The position numbers and the translations under genes are program-made. From Gracilimonas sp046602855 (GTDB lineage: Bacteria > Bacteroidota > Rhodothermia > Balneolales > Balneolaceae), in contig NZ_JBKINJ010000002.1 in the NCBI RefSeq assembly GCF_046602855.1, forward strand, positions 682,001 through 746,000: a stretch of 64,000 bases of DNA, given 5' to 3'. Position 1 is the first letter of the stretch, and every line of letters begins with the position of its first letter. The notes under the pieces were generated by a model. That model did not search any database. It had not been told where the DNA came from and saw only the letters and a list, made by a program, of their open reading frames with translations. Of this stretch, positions 54,440-64,000 are shown piece by piece.

Positions 54440-55621
54440 TTACTCGGTACCACCCATCAGCGGCTCATTAAACGCACGGATGCTGGAGTTGGGTAATCCT
54501 TCCGGGTAATTATCCTTTACCATTTGAAGCGCATCGATCACCATTTTGAGGTGGAGTTCTTTAGAGTTTTGGTAGAACGACTGGGCATATTGGGAAAGTT
54601 TAGGCTTACCGTGCAAGGGCTTATCACTAACACAAAGCAGAGTAGCGTGAGGGATGCGATATCGAAATCCATTGGTGGCTACTGTGGATGACTCCATATC
54701 AACAGCAACGCTTCGGCTCATGTGGATTTCTTCGACCGTTCGGGCTTTCGAGAATTCCCAGTTGCGATTAGCTGTGGTGTATACGGTTCCGATACGGTGT
54801 TTCATCTCATTTTTGTCCAATGCTTCCTGCATGTACCGGTTCAGGATGTAATTTGGTGAGATCGGAATCCCTATTGGGAAAACATCATCCAGTACTCTAT
54901 CGGCTCTGTAGTAACCATTTGCCAGCACGAAATCACCGATACCCTGGTGATTTCGAAGTCCGCCGCAATGACCGACCATCACCATGGCATCAGGCCGAAG
55001 CACGCCAACGTGGTCGGTAATAGTTTTGGCATTTGAAGGCCCCACACCGATATTCACTAATGTGAGGCCGGAGTTATTTTCCATTTTGTGGTGGTAGGCT
55101 GGCATCTGAGCACCTTCGTTCACCGGTTTTTCACAATTGGGAAACATGTCAAGGAACACATCAACATGCATATCGTAGTTTGTAAACAGAATGTATCGCT
55201 GGAAATCTTCCGGTTTGGTTCCTGTATAGTGGAAAAGCCGGTCCAGGGAAATGTCAATGCGTTCGGCGCGGAATAGAAAGAGTTTCTTTTGGGTGATATC
55301 CCATTCGTTTTCATCCAGGTTATCGAATAGAACGGGGTCATGTAGTGGCAGAACATCACGTGAAGGTTTTACAAAAACCGTGGCATCATTTTCCACAAGG
55401 CGTTTAATTTCTCTACCCAAATACCAGCGATAGGCAGCGGGCTGGGCTAATTCTCCGTCTATGACGGGGTTGTGACTGCTCCATGAACGCTCAACGATCA
55501 ATTTTGGATATTTACCGGAAGCATATATTTTCTCCATCAGGTCCAACGCTTTATCTATAGCTTTTTTAAGTTCTGCCTCCGAAGAAAACTGATCTTTAAC
55601 TAATTTGAGCGTGTCCGACAT
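54440..55621 (-). CDS. amn: AMP nucleosidase
   Basis: This 393-residue enzyme splits AMP into adenine and ribose-5-phosphate. It has the AMP nucleosidase N-terminal half (KLIVERSWSSHNPVIDGELA) and the purine-nucleoside-phosphorylase-like catalytic half (VNIGVGPSNAKTITDHV, VGHCGGLR, VDMESSTVATNGF). Its start codon is only 2 bp from the divergent NUDIX start, so the two promoters must lie within each other's coding sequence. Confidence 0.9.
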   Translation of the reverse strand: MSDTLKLVKDQFSSEAELKKAIDKALDLMEKIYASGKYPKLIVERSWSSHNPVIDGELAQPAAYRWYLGREIKRLVENDATVFVKPSRDVLPLHDPVLFDNLDENEWDITQKKLFLFRAERIDISLDRLFHYTGTKPEDFQRYILFTNYDMHVDVFLDMFPNCEKPVNEGAQMPAYHHKMENNSGLTLVNIGVGPSNAKTITDHVGVLRPDAMVMVGHCGGLRNHQGIGDFVLANGYYRADRVLDDVFPIGIPISPNYILNRYMQEALDKNEMKHRIGTVYTTANRNWEFSKARTVEEIHMSRSVAVDMESSTVATNGFRYRIPHATLLCVSDKPLHGKPKLSQYAQSFYQNSKELHLKMVIDALQMVKDNYPEGLPNSSIRAFNEPLMGGTE

Positions 55622-55623
55622 CT

Positions 55624-56199
55624 ATGAATACCCGTAAATTTAAATTTTCGATTGAACCGTGGATCACCACGAAAGAAGAGCTCAAATATACGACGAATAT
55701 CTTCAAACTTTTAAGTCGGGATATGAAAATTATGTCAGAAGATCATTCGGCTACATTTTCGATCATTAAGGCACCTGAGTGGATGAACGTGATCCCTCTG
55801 ACTTCAGATAATGAGATCGTATTGGTGGAGCAATTTCGTTATGGTATAGAAAAACCCACACTGGAATTACCTGGAGGTATGGTTGATGAGGGAGAAACTC
55901 ATGATGAAACCGCTCGCCGGGAATTACTTGAGGAAACAGGGTATACAGGAAAAGATTGGAGTTATTTAGGTAAAGTAAGCTCGAATCCTGCTTTCCTGAC
56001 AAACTATACTCATTTATACGTAGTCAAGAATTGCCGAAAAATTCAGGAGCAGCAGCTCGATGGGAACGAAAGGATCAACGTTCATACCATGCCACTGGAT
56101 GATTTTCTGGAGTTGGTGAATGAGGGAACGGTTCATCATTCCCTGGTGGTAGCGGCCGTGGCAAAGTTCTTGTTGTGGGAACGTACCTTAGCTCGCTGA
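55624..56199 (+). CDS. NUDIX hydrolase
   Basis: This 191-residue protein carries a clear NUDIX box (GGMVDEGETHDETARRELLE, then ETGY). The preceding LVEQFRYGIEKPTLELPGG is typical of ADP-ribose pyrophosphatase-type enzymes. The start is 2 bp from the divergent amn start, and both enzymes act on adenosine nucleotides, which suggests shared control. Confidence 0.88.
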   Translation: MNTRKFKFSIEPWITTKEELKYTTNIFKLLSRDMKIMSEDHSATFSIIKAPEWMNVIPLTSDNEIVLVEQFRYGIEKPTLELPGGMVDEGETHDETARRELLEETGYTGKDWSYLGKVSSNPAFLTNYTHLYVVKNCRKIQEQQLDGNERINVHTMPLDDFLELVNEGTVHHSLVVAAVAKFLLWERTLAR

Positions 56200-56377
56200 G
56201 CCGAAGGGTAGTTGCATTGGCTTAGGTGGAATCTGAGGTTCAGGCAGGAATTCCGAACGAGACGTTCGTAACGAGTGCAAAGACTTAAACAGATCAACCT
56301 GAGCTGAAATCGAACGAATACCTTCTTACTTTCAGTTATCACAATCCATCAACGAAAAGAAATTAAATTAAACGACT

Positions 56378-56854
56378 ATGTTAAAAACCGGAAGCAAAGC
56401 TAATTTCGATTTTACTGTAAAGGCAGTCCAAAACGGAGAAGAAAAGGAGATCAATTTTAAAGACCTGCTGGATAAGCCCACTATTGTGTCGGTATATATG
56501 AAGAATAATACCAGTGGCTGTGATCGTCAGACAAAAGATCTGGCAGATCATGCCGAATGGTTCACTGAAAAAGGTTACAATCTTGTAGCATTAAGTAAGG
56601 ATACCTGCGGTTCACATAAGCGCTATGCAGATAAGCAGGGAATTGATTTTACGTTGGTTTCGGATCCCGATTATAAATTTGCAGAAGCCACGGATTCCGT
56701 TGTTCAAAAAAAGATGTATGGAAGAGAGTATGAAGCTCCTTCACGTTCGGCCTTTGTTATTGATACAGATGGTACTATTTTGGGAACTATCAAAAAAGTG
56801 AATACGAAAGACCATGCCGGAGAGTTAAAAGAGCTGGTCGAAGAATTGAATTAA
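56378..56854 (+). CDS. Peroxiredoxin, Bcp-like with altered active site
   Basis: This 158-residue AhpC/TSA-fold protein aligns with Bcp: NTSGCDRQTKDL replaces the usual TPGCTxE around the peroxidatic Cys, and SKDTCGSHKRYAD carries a second Cys. FVIDTDGTIL is the conserved late strand. It probably reduces peroxides. It sits 12 bp before topA. Confidence 0.82.
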   Translation: MLKTGSKANFDFTVKAVQNGEEKEINFKDLLDKPTIVSVYMKNNTSGCDRQTKDLADHAEWFTEKGYNLVALSKDTCGSHKRYADKQGIDFTLVSDPDYKFAEATDSVVQKKMYGREYEAPSRSAFVIDTDGTILGTIKKVNTKDHAGELKELVEELN

Positions 56855-56866
56855 TCCTGTTTATAC

Positions 56867-59410
56867 ATGAAAAGTCTCGTCATTGTAGAGTCTCCTACAA
56901 AAACCAAAACTATTAAGAAGTATCTGCCTAAAGGGTATGTAGTAGACTCCTCTATGGGTCACATTCGTGATCTGCCTTCCTCGGCCAAGGAAATTCCGGC
57001 CAAGTATAAAAAAGAGAGCTGGTCAAATTTGGGTATCAATGTGGATGATCGTTTTGATCCGCTGTATGTGATCCCCTCATCTAAAAAGAAAGTAGTTACC
57101 AAGCTCAAAAAGTTGCTTAAAGATGCGGATGAACTGATCCTTGCAACGGATGAGGATCGTGAAGGGGAAGCTATTTCATGGCATCTTATGGAGATCCTGA
57201 AACCGAAAGTGCCGGTTAAGAGAATGGCATTTCGCGAGATCACCAAAGAGGCAGTTATGAACGCGCTGGAGAACACCAGGGATATAGATATGAACCTGGT
57301 CCATGCTCAGGAAACGAGACGAATTTTGGATCGCCTGGCGGGATACACGGTTTCGCCACTGCTATGGAAAAAGATCTCCCCGGGTCTTTCAGCGGGACGC
57401 GTACAATCGGTAGCAGTAGAGTTTTTGGTTGAGCGCGAACGTGAGCGCATGAAGTTCAAAAGTGCAACCTACTATGATCTGAAAGCTCAGCTTCATAAAG
57501 AAGGTGATGACTATAAATTTGATGCAGACCTGACACACCTTAATGAAAAGCGTCTTGCCAGCGGTAAAGATTTTGATGAAAACACCGGTAAGCTGAAAAA
57601 GCCTGAGTCCGTAGTTTTACTGGATGAAGATAAGGCAAGCGTCCTTGTGGATGACCTTAAGGAAGCAAAGTGGTCTGTGATCAACGTCGATGTTAAAACG
57701 CAGAAACGTAACCCGGCGCCACCTTTTATTACCTCAACTCTGCAGCAGGAAGCTAACCGCAAGTTTGGGTTTTCAGCTCGCGACACCATGAGTGTGGCTC
57801 AGAAATTATACGAAAAAGGTTTTATTACGTACATGCGTACAGATTCAACCCGATTATCCGGTCAAGCCATCAGTGCTGCCCGCGATGCGGTGACGGATGA
57901 ATATGGTGAAGATTATTTATTTGAGCGGGTTCGCAATTACAGTAAGAAAGGTAAAGGTGCTCAGGAAGCTCATGAGGCTATCAGGCCATCAGGCTCGCGT
58001 TTTGTTAAACCGGGTAAGGCCGGGTTAAGCGGCCGAGAGTTCAAACTTTATGACCTGATCTGGAAGCGTACCATCGCTACTCAGATGGCTGAAGCGGAAC
58101 TGGAGTTTACCAACGTAACGATCCGTGCAACCAATAATGGAACAGATGCAGATTTCAGAGCCGGCGGCAAGAAAATTATATTCCCCGGTTATTTTCGGGC
58201 TTATGTAGAAGGCAGCGATGATCCGGAAGCAGCTCTTGAAAATCAGGAAAATTTCCTTCCGGCAATGAGTGAGGGAGATGGTACTGGGCTTGATGATCTG
58301 AACTTTGTCAGCCATGAGACCAAACCTCCTGCACGCTATACAGAAGCAACTTTGGTCAAAGAACTGGAGAAACGAGGTGTTGGTCGGCCAAGTACCTATG
58401 CGTCCATCATCAGCACCATACAAGATCGCGGTTATGCGAAAAGCGAAGGCAAAACATTGATCCCAACCTTTACAGCCTTTGCGGTTTCTTCATTACTGGA
58501 GAAACATTTCCCGGATCTGGTCGACAGTCAGTTTACTTCTGATCTTGAGGATAAGCTGGATGCTGTGGCTGAAGGGAAGCAGGATCCGGTCAAATACCTG
58601 GAAGACTATTATAACGGTGAGAATGGCTTGAAGGCCAAGGTTGATACTCAGGAAGATAAGATCGACCCGCAGGAAGCCAGATTACTGGATCTGCCATTGG
58701 ATGGTCTGGAAGGCATTAAAGTGGCTGTTGGGCGTTTTGGACCCTATATCAGTAAAGGAGAAGATGATGACAAAATAAATGCATCTATACCTGAACAGTA
58801 TAATCCAAGCGATCTTACGGCAGAGTTTATCGAAGAGATCATCAAAACTGAAAAAGAGGGCGACACCCCGATCGGGAAGGATCCTGAAACGGATGAGCCA
58901 ATATTTCTTCTTACAGGTCGATATGGTCCCTATGTGCAGCGTGGTGAAGTAACGGAAGACAATAAAAAGCCGAAACGCGTGTCCTTGCTAAAAGGTATGG
59001 AACCGAGTGATGTGGATCTGGATCTGGCCCTGAAACTGTTAGAACTTCCTCGGAAGCTTGGTGAGCATCCTGAGGATGGAAAAGTTGTTAAAGCCGGAGT
59101 TGGACGATACGGTCCATATGTGGTTCATGATGGTAAATTTAAGTCTATTCCCAAATCGGATAATGTTCTGGACATTGAACTGGACCGTGCCGTTGAATTA
59201 CTGGCTCAAAAGAAGAAATCGAGAAGAGGAAGTAATGAGATTCAGGATCTTGGTAAACATCCGGATACCGATAAACCTATTAAGGTGATGACCGGTCGCT
59301 ATGGTCCTTATATCAAGCATGGCAAAAAGAACATCAGTTTACCGGACGGGGAATCACCTGAAGACTTTACTCTTGCTAAAGCCATGGATCTGATCAAGGA
59401 AAAAGGATAA
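56867..59410 (+). CDS. topA: DNA topoisomerase I
   Basis: This 847-residue type IA topoisomerase relaxes negative supercoils. The TOPRIM domain (SLVIVESPTKTKTIKKYLP), DEDREGEAISWHL, the active-site Tyr in YMRTDSTRLS and the catalytic-gate motifs are present. The C-terminal zinc fingers are replaced by three repeats of a GRYGPYV-type motif (GRFGPYISKGE, GRYGPYVQRGE, GVGRYGPYVV and GRYGPYIKHGK), common in this phylum. Confidence 0.94.
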   Translation: MKSLVIVESPTKTKTIKKYLPKGYVVDSSMGHIRDLPSSAKEIPAKYKKESWSNLGINVDDRFDPLYVIPSSKKKVVTKLKKLLKDADELILATDEDREGEAISWHLMEILKPKVPVKRMAFREITKEAVMNALENTRDIDMNLVHAQETRRILDRLAGYTVSPLLWKKISPGLSAGRVQSVAVEFLVERERERMKFKSATYYDLKAQLHKEGDDYKFDADLTHLNEKRLASGKDFDENTGKLKKPESVVLLDEDKASVLVDDLKEAKWSVINVDVKTQKRNPAPPFITSTLQQEANRKFGFSARDTMSVAQKLYEKGFITYMRTDSTRLSGQAISAARDAVTDEYGEDYLFERVRNYSKKGKGAQEAHEAIRPSGSRFVKPGKAGLSGREFKLYDLIWKRTIATQMAEAELEFTNVTIRATNNGTDADFRAGGKKIIFPGYFRAYVEGSDDPEAALENQENFLPAMSEGDGTGLDDLNFVSHETKPPARYTEATLVKELEKRGVGRPSTYASIISTIQDRGYAKSEGKTLIPTFTAFAVSSLLEKHFPDLVDSQFTSDLEDKLDAVAEGKQDPVKYLEDYYNGENGLKAKVDTQEDKIDPQEARLLDLPLDGLEGIKVAVGRFGPYISKGEDDDKINASIPEQYNPSDLTAEFIEEIIKTEKEGDTPIGKDPETDEPIFLLTGRYGPYVQRGEVTEDNKKPKRVSLLKGMEPSDVDLDLALKLLELPRKLGEHPEDGKVVKAGVGRYGPYVVHDGKFKSIPKSDNVLDIELDRAVELLAQKKKSRRGSNEIQDLGKHPDTDKPIKVMTGRYGPYIKHGKKNISLPDGESPEDFTLAKAMDLIKEKG

Positions 59411-59513
59411 TTGGTTCAGGGTTGAACCGATTTCGCTGATCGGTGGCTTTATAATTTTTTTTGTAGATTTATATTCACTACTGTCATTAACATAAAGACA
59501 GCCTAAGGATCTC

Positions 59514-60080
59514 ATGCAAAAACGCAGCGATTTTTATTTTAAATATCCACCCAATATCCACGAACTGGATCTGGCAACCATGGTGAATATGTATCGCAGC
59601 CGGGGCGAGCCGAGAAAGGCTCAACCCGGTCAACCGTTTGCCTGTGCATCATCGGGTCATTTATTAAGAGAGGCTAAGTGGTGGTTTGGTCTATACTATT
59701 CGCAAAGTACATGGGATGAGTTGCTTACCAAAGGCAGTGAAGGTTTTCCACTGACTGATATCGAACTTAATGTGTTAGGGTCAGTTTACATAAGTGAAGA
59801 TGAACCGCCTCACCGGGAGTATGTGGAGAAAAACGCCGGGGTTACCGAAAAACTGGCGTATTTGATAGTCAACGACTTGCGTTCCTTTGGTTTTTTGGAT
59901 GAAGATGATTCCGGTTTTCTTAGGATCACTCCAAGGGGAGAAAAAGCTCTGCATGGATTAGCCCGTCGTATATATGAAAAACGCTTTATGCCGGAAATGC
60001 TTAAAACCTTTACACCATCTGATGAACCTCAGATCGAGCAGGCACAGAAAGAAGATAAAGAGCAAACCAGCTTATTCTAA
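59514..60080 (+). CDS. Conserved hypothetical protein, winged-helix-like C-terminus
   Basis: This 188-residue soluble protein has no recognised family. The middle (KNAGVTEKLAYLIVNDLRSF, DSGFLRITPRGEKALHGL) looks like a winged helix, and the end is a Glu/Lys-rich tail. It precedes rlmG by 11 bp and is probably co-transcribed. Confidence 0.7.
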   Translation: MQKRSDFYFKYPPNIHELDLATMVNMYRSRGEPRKAQPGQPFACASSGHLLREAKWWFGLYYSQSTWDELLTKGSEGFPLTDIELNVLGSVYISEDEPPHREYVEKNAGVTEKLAYLIVNDLRSFGFLDEDDSGFLRITPRGEKALHGLARRIYEKRFMPEMLKTFTPSDEPQIEQAQKEDKEQTSLF

Positions 60081-60091
60081 GGACCTACTCT

Positions 60092-61222
60092 GTGGATACA
60101 TACAATTTTGAGGATAATTCTTTTTCTTTTAAACGATATCCGGAAACCACCAATCGATCACTGCGTGCCTGGAGTGCAGCTGATGAATATTTGATCAAGA
60201 AACTGTTTGAGGATGATCCGGATACCGGAAATGTCCATATCGGCATTTATAATGATCGCTTTGGTTTTTTGAGCTGCTTGTTGAAAAAATTTGAACCTAC
60301 CGTTGTAACAGAGAGAAAGAGTCAGCAGCGATCTGTAATCCAAAATCTGGAAGCCAACCGGATAGATCTAAAGCTAATTAAGTTCATGGATCCTTTGGAA
60401 TGTCCTGTGCAAAACTTTGACAGGGTATTGCTCAATATCCCTAAGTCCATGGACCTGTTTGAGTTGTACCTGCATCAGATCCATTCAAATTTAACGGATA
60501 ATGGTACGGTGCTTTGCGGGTTCATGACAAAGTATTTCACTCCTCAAATGCTGAATATCGCTGAAACTTATTTTGAGAATGTTGAGCAGAGTCTGGCGCT
60601 TAAAAAGTCACGCGTATTGGTATTAAAAGGAAAGAAAGAGTCAGTAAACAGATCTCTTGTTCACCGACTGAATTACGATTTTGGCAGGAAGACCCAAAGT
60701 GTAGTTCAACAGAATTACGGGGTGTTTTCAGCTGATCATATCGATTACGCTACCCAGTTTTTGATCGATAACCTTCAAGTCAAAGAATCTGAAAACAAGG
60801 TGCTTGACCTTGCGTGCGGTAACGGGGTGATCGCCATGGCAGTTCAGCTTCAAAAACCGGAAGCTGAGATTTATCTAACAGATGATTCCTTTCTTGCGAT
60901 CGAATCCGCCAAATTAAATATTGATGGCCCCGGCGTTCATTATTTCTGGAACGATCGGTTGGATGATATTCCTAAAGATAGTCTTGATCTGGTTGTGACC
61001 AATCCTCCTTTTCATTTTGGATTTGAGACGAACATTGAAGTGACCATCAGACTGTTTAACGAAGCGGCTGACAAGTTAAAAAAAACAGGCAGGTTTGTAT
61101 GTGTAGCCAATCAGCACCTGAACTATAAAACACATCTCGAAAAGATCTTCAAGGTAAGTGTTCTTGCCCAAAACGATAAGTTCATCGTTTATGAATGTGG
61201 GTTTGAAGGTTCTGGCCCTTAA
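60092..61222 (+). CDS. rlmG: 23S rRNA (guanine-N2)-methyltransferase RlmG-like
   Basis: This 376-residue protein follows the RlmG plan, with an N-terminal degenerate methyltransferase-like domain (LRAWSAADEYLIKKLFEDD, NDRFGFLSC) and a catalytic C-terminal half with SAM motif LDLACGNGVIAMAV and NPPFHFGFE. E. coli RlmG (378 residues) methylates G1835. The GTG at 60092 is the start. The last codons lie in the arm of an inverted-repeat element, so the natural C-terminus may have been altered. Confidence 0.88.
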   Translation: MDTYNFEDNSFSFKRYPETTNRSLRAWSAADEYLIKKLFEDDPDTGNVHIGIYNDRFGFLSCLLKKFEPTVVTERKSQQRSVIQNLEANRIDLKLIKFMDPLECPVQNFDRVLLNIPKSMDLFELYLHQIHSNLTDNGTVLCGFMTKYFTPQMLNIAETYFENVEQSLALKKSRVLVLKGKKESVNRSLVHRLNYDFGRKTQSVVQQNYGVFSADHIDYATQFLIDNLQVKESENKVLDLACGNGVIAMAVQLQKPEAEIYLTDDSFLAIESAKLNIDGPGVHYFWNDRLDDIPKDSLDLVVTNPPFHFGFETNIEVTIRLFNEAADKLKKTGRFVCVANQHLNYKTHLEKIFKVSVLAQNDKFIVYECGFEGSGP

Positions 61223-61512
61223 GGGGACACATATGAATAACCCCGGATAATGAAATGCGATAGCATGGAAGCAGTCCGGGGGTAAATAAAAAAATTAAAA
61301 AAAAGCTTCGCCCGATAGGTTGTTTTGCTTGTACTTATTTTCATAGCTTGGGCAACCATCTCAATTACACCTACTCGCCAAACCCTGCGATTGCACTGAA
61401 ACGTTGATAAACACTGATGCTTGGGTTTTCTTTTCTTTGACTATCTACCCCAGGGTTGCACACGCTCGCGCGGTCTTACACTGGGCTATTCATATGTGAC
61501 CCTTTCAGGGCC
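61214..61512. mobile_element. Inverted-repeat (MITE-like) element overlapping the rlmG stop
   Basis: Left arm (61214-61243) and right arm (61483-61512) are inverted copies at 26 of 30 positions, centred on TATTCATATGTG. Internal hairpins include CCCCGGA/TCCGGGG (61241-61281) and a CCCAG/CTGGG pair (61448-61485). There is no transposase, so it would move in trans if it moves at all. Similar elements with a TCATATGTG core are common in Bacteroidota genomes. The rest of the gap to 61636 has no gene that I see. Confidence 0.65.
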
Positions 61513-61636
61513 TGTGTGAGAACGAGACCAAATGATAGAGTTACCAGTCTACTTAAATCAAAATTACTACCCCCACTTTCTTCTCAATTCGTAATGTTTA
61601 TATTCAGGGTAGTTATTAACAAATCATGGGATATTT

Positions 61637-64000
61637 ATGAAACGACGCATCACTTTTCTGATACTTACTCTTGCACTCATAACAGTTCACATCAGTTCTT
61701 TTGCACAGGGAACTCAGTTACTCAGGGAGCCCACAATATCTGACAACGGGATCGTGTTTGTGCACGCGAATGATCTTTGGAAAGTTGGTATGGAAGGTGG
61801 AAAAGCCATTCGACTGACAAGCAACATCGGAGGCGAAAATAACCCTCATTATTCACCGGACGGAAGTATGATCGCTTTCACGGGACAATATGAAGGCAAT
61901 TCGGATGTGTATGTAATTCCTTCTGAAGGTGGTTCACCGAAGCGACTGACCTGGCATCCCGGGACGGATGAAGTTACTGGCTGGACACCGGAGGGTGAGG
62001 TGCTTTTCAGGTCAGGAAGAGATGGTCATCCCACACAACTTAACAGGATCTGGAAAATTGATACGGATGGCGGGAATGCAGAAGTGCTTCCGGTTCCCCG
62101 CGCTGCTACAGGTGAAATGTCCTCCGATGGAAAATATCTCGCCTATAATCCGATCACATTCTGGGATCCGGAGTGGAGAAATTATCGGGGTGGACAGGCA
62201 CAACCTATTTGGATCGTTGATCTTGAGACTTTTGACCTGATCCAAACACCACGACCCGATAATGAAAGACATACCGATCCGGTGTGGCACGATGGAAATG
62301 TATTCTATCTTTCCGAGCGTGATTATGCCAATAACATCTGGTCATTCGATCCTGAAACAAAAGAAGAAAAACAATGGACCTTTCATTCCGACTTCGATGT
62401 GAAGAGTCTGGATGCCGGTGATGGAATGATCGTTTATGAGCAGGGCGGATTTCTCCACCTGCTGGATCCTGCAAACGGGAATACCGAGCAGCTGGAAATT
62501 CAGGTATCCGGTGACATGAGCTGGAGCCGGCCGCGATGGGAATCACCTGATGCTAACGACTTGAATAACGCTTCAATATCGCCGACAGGAAAACGAGCCA
62601 TCTTTGAATTCAGGGGTGAGGTCGTGACGGTTCCAAAAGAAAATGGTACATGGAGACGGCTTAGTGAATCATCAGCGAGCGCAGAACGATACCCTATATG
62701 GTCACCTGATGGTGAAAGAGTGGCCTGGTTTTCAGACCAAAGCGGTGAGTACACCCTTATGATCACTGATCAGTATGGATTGGAAGACCCTAGAATGATA
62801 GAGCTTCCAAATCCAACTTATTATTTCCGACCTGATTGGTCACCGGATGGCAAATACATAGCCTATACAGATACTGATTATAATCTGTGGTATGTAAATG
62901 TGGAAAACGGTATTGCCAAAAAAGTAGATACTGATGGATATGCACATCCTAACCGGACAATGAATCCAATATGGTCGCCTGACAGTAAATGGATCGCCTA
63001 TGTGAAACTGCAGGATAATCAGTTCAAAACGGTTCAGGTTCACAATATTGAAACAGGAGATACCCATCAGCTGACGGATGGGATGTCGGATGCCATTACA
63101 CCGGTTTGGAGTGAAGACGGGAAATATCTTTATTTCCTTGCGAGCACTGATTATGGGTTGAACACGGGTTGGCTGGATATGAGCTCATACAACATGCCGG
63201 TTACAAGAGCACTATACATGATCGTTTTGTCTGATGATGAGCCGTCACCTTTATTGCCAAAAAGTGATGATGAAGAAGTACCTGAAACTGATGAAACAAA
63301 CGGTGAACCCAAAAATGAAGCCGTATCAGTAACTATTACTCTTGATAACATTGCGGAGCGAACGCTGGCATTGAATATCCCGGAGCGAAACTATACAGGA
63401 TTGATGCCTGGTCCGGGTGGCGATGTATTCTATACGGAGTCAGTTCCAAATGAAGGAACGCGCCTTAACAAATATGATCTGGAAAAGCGTGAAGGCAGTC
63501 TTTTCGTTAATAATTTTAATGAAGGCGCGGTGTCTCAGGATAGAAAGAATCTGTTGTATAGAAGTGGTGGAAACTGGGCTATCGTGACTACTGAAACAGG
63601 TGAAAAAAGTGCAGGTAACGGAAGCCTGAATATTTCAGGTATCAATATCAAAGTAGATCCGCAGAAGGAATTCCATCAGATATTCAGAGACGGCTGGCGC
63701 TTCATGCGCGACTTCCTGTATGTGGATAATATGCACGGTGCTCCATGGGATGAAGTCTATGAATGGTATGCTCCGTGGGTAGATCATGCAAAACACCGTT
63801 CCGATCTGAATTATGTGCTGGATATTATGAGCGGTGAGGTGGCTGTGGGTCACTCTTACGTTGGCGGTGGAGATTTCCCTGACCTTGATAACGTACAAGC
63901 AGGCTTGTTGGGCGCTGATATTTCAATTCAGAATGGAGCGTATAGAATTGATAAGATCTATTCAGGAGAAAGCTGGAATCCTGATCTCACAGCCCCGCTG
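61637..64000 (+). CDS. Tricorn-like protease, N-terminal part (runs off window)
   Basis: The frame stays open to the window end (788 codons). A signal peptide (RRITFLILTLALITVHISSFAQ region) is followed by WD40/TolB-like propeller repeats (ENNPHYSPDGSMIAFTGQ, YPIWSPDGERVAWFSDQ, FRPDWSPDGKYIAYTD). This is the layout of tricorn-protease homologues with two propellers and a C-terminal PDZ and S41 peptidase domain. The PDZ and catalytic parts are not inside the window. Confidence 0.85.
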   Translation, partial: MKRRITFLILTLALITVHISSFAQGTQLLREPTISDNGIVFVHANDLWKVGMEGGKAIRLTSNIGGENNPHYSPDGSMIAFTGQYEGNSDVYVIPSEGGSPKRLTWHPGTDEVTGWTPEGEVLFRSGRDGHPTQLNRIWKIDTDGGNAEVLPVPRAATGEMSSDGKYLAYNPITFWDPEWRNYRGGQAQPIWIVDLETFDLIQTPRPDNERHTDPVWHDGNVFYLSERDYANNIWSFDPETKEEKQWTFHSDFDVKSLDAGDGMIVYEQGGFLHLLDPANGNTEQLEIQVSGDMSWSRPRWESPDANDLNNASISPTGKRAIFEFRGEVVTVPKENGTWRRLSESSASAERYPIWSPDGERVAWFSDQSGEYTLMITDQYGLEDPRMIELPNPTYYFRPDWSPDGKYIAYTDTDYNLWYVNVENGIAKKVDTDGYAHPNRTMNPIWSPDSKWIAYVKLQDNQFKTVQVHNIETGDTHQLTDGMSDAITPVWSEDGKYLYFLASTDYGLNTGWLDMSSYNMPVTRALYMIVLSDDEPSPLLPKSDDEEVPETDETNGEPKNEAVSVTITLDNIAERTLALNIPERNYTGLMPGPGGDVFYTESVPNEGTRLNKYDLEKREGSLFVNNFNEGAVSQDRKNLLYRSGGNWAIVTTETGEKSAGNGSLNISGINIKVDPQKEFHQIFRDGWRFMRDFLYVDNMHGAPWDEVYEWYAPWVDHAKHRSDLNYVLDIMSGEVAVGHSYVGGGDFPDLDNVQAGLLGADISIQNGAYRIDKIYSGESWNPDLTAPL

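Noticed and set aside
56250..56265. Second SOS-box-like site (GAACG-AGA-CGTTC)
   Set aside because: The half sites are five bases apart rather than four and the position is not a good promoter site.
61996..62766. Several minus-strand open frames in the tricorn region
   Set aside because: They are shadows of the long + strand frame that encodes a signal peptide and propeller repeats.

Overview
The window looks like a chromosomal segment of a marine, Gram-negative member of the Bacteroidota/FCB group, most likely Balneolota (Balneola/Gracilimonas-like). This is inferred from PorX, a secreted protein with a type IX secretion (T9SS) sorting tail, an outer-membrane-associated zinc metalloprotease of the DUF5117/DUF5118 type, tricorn- and S12-type secreted hydrolases, PnuC beside thiamine pyrophosphokinase, and tandem HU genes. 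No rRNA or tRNA gene was recognised.

Layout. 0-14 kb: a frameshifted aat, a large secreted metalloprotease, an AGCS symporter, MarC, a GAF-type methionine sulfoxide reductase, MscS, an ABC exporter pair, an AtuA-like protein, a decayed SIMPL gene, ABC-F Uup, and an amidoligase/GATase pair. 14-29.4 kb: housekeeping and envelope genes (serA, S12 hydrolase, HtrA, REC-GAF regulator, nrnA, thiN, PnuC-family transporter, a MacB-like three-gene efflux operon, a VOC protein, ppc).

29.5-38.5 kb is the most distinctive region: a complete sedentary integron. A tyrosine recombinase with IntI hallmarks (37506-38468, + strand) diverges from an attI site and an array of seven gene cassettes, all read on the minus strand and separated by seven attC sites. 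Each cassette passes an internal test: the core and flank at its distal end (R'') are the inverted complement of its own first bases, as expected if each was once a circle closed at attC. A GAAC-N4-GTTC palindrome, the form of a LexA/SOS box, lies upstream of intI. Cassette contents are a DUF2971 protein, a small membrane protein, a TlpA-like thioredoxin, two lipoproteins, a serine hydrolase, and one two-gene cassette pairing a polytopic membrane protein with an AbiV-like HEPN protein (candidate anti-phage unit). The distal end holds a truncated eighth cassette and gene debris.

38.6-64 kb: tsaE, a fasciclin lipoprotein, porX, a ComEA-like protein, a hydrolase, an RluA-family synthase overlapping trhO, a T9SS cargo metalloprotease, fahA, an HU gene followed by an HU protein fused to a membrane segment and a LysM-like domain, hemW, a gamma-carbonic-anhydrase-like protein, radC, a DUF2975/XRE pair flanked by short palindromic repeats, amn, a NUDIX hydrolase, a peroxiredoxin, topA, rlmG, an inverted-repeat element overlapping the rlmG stop codon, and the start of a tricorn-like protease cut by the window edge.

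Several intergenic gaps carry strong hairpins, each made from its own short word repeated on both arms. All calls rest on reading the sequence; no database search was possible.
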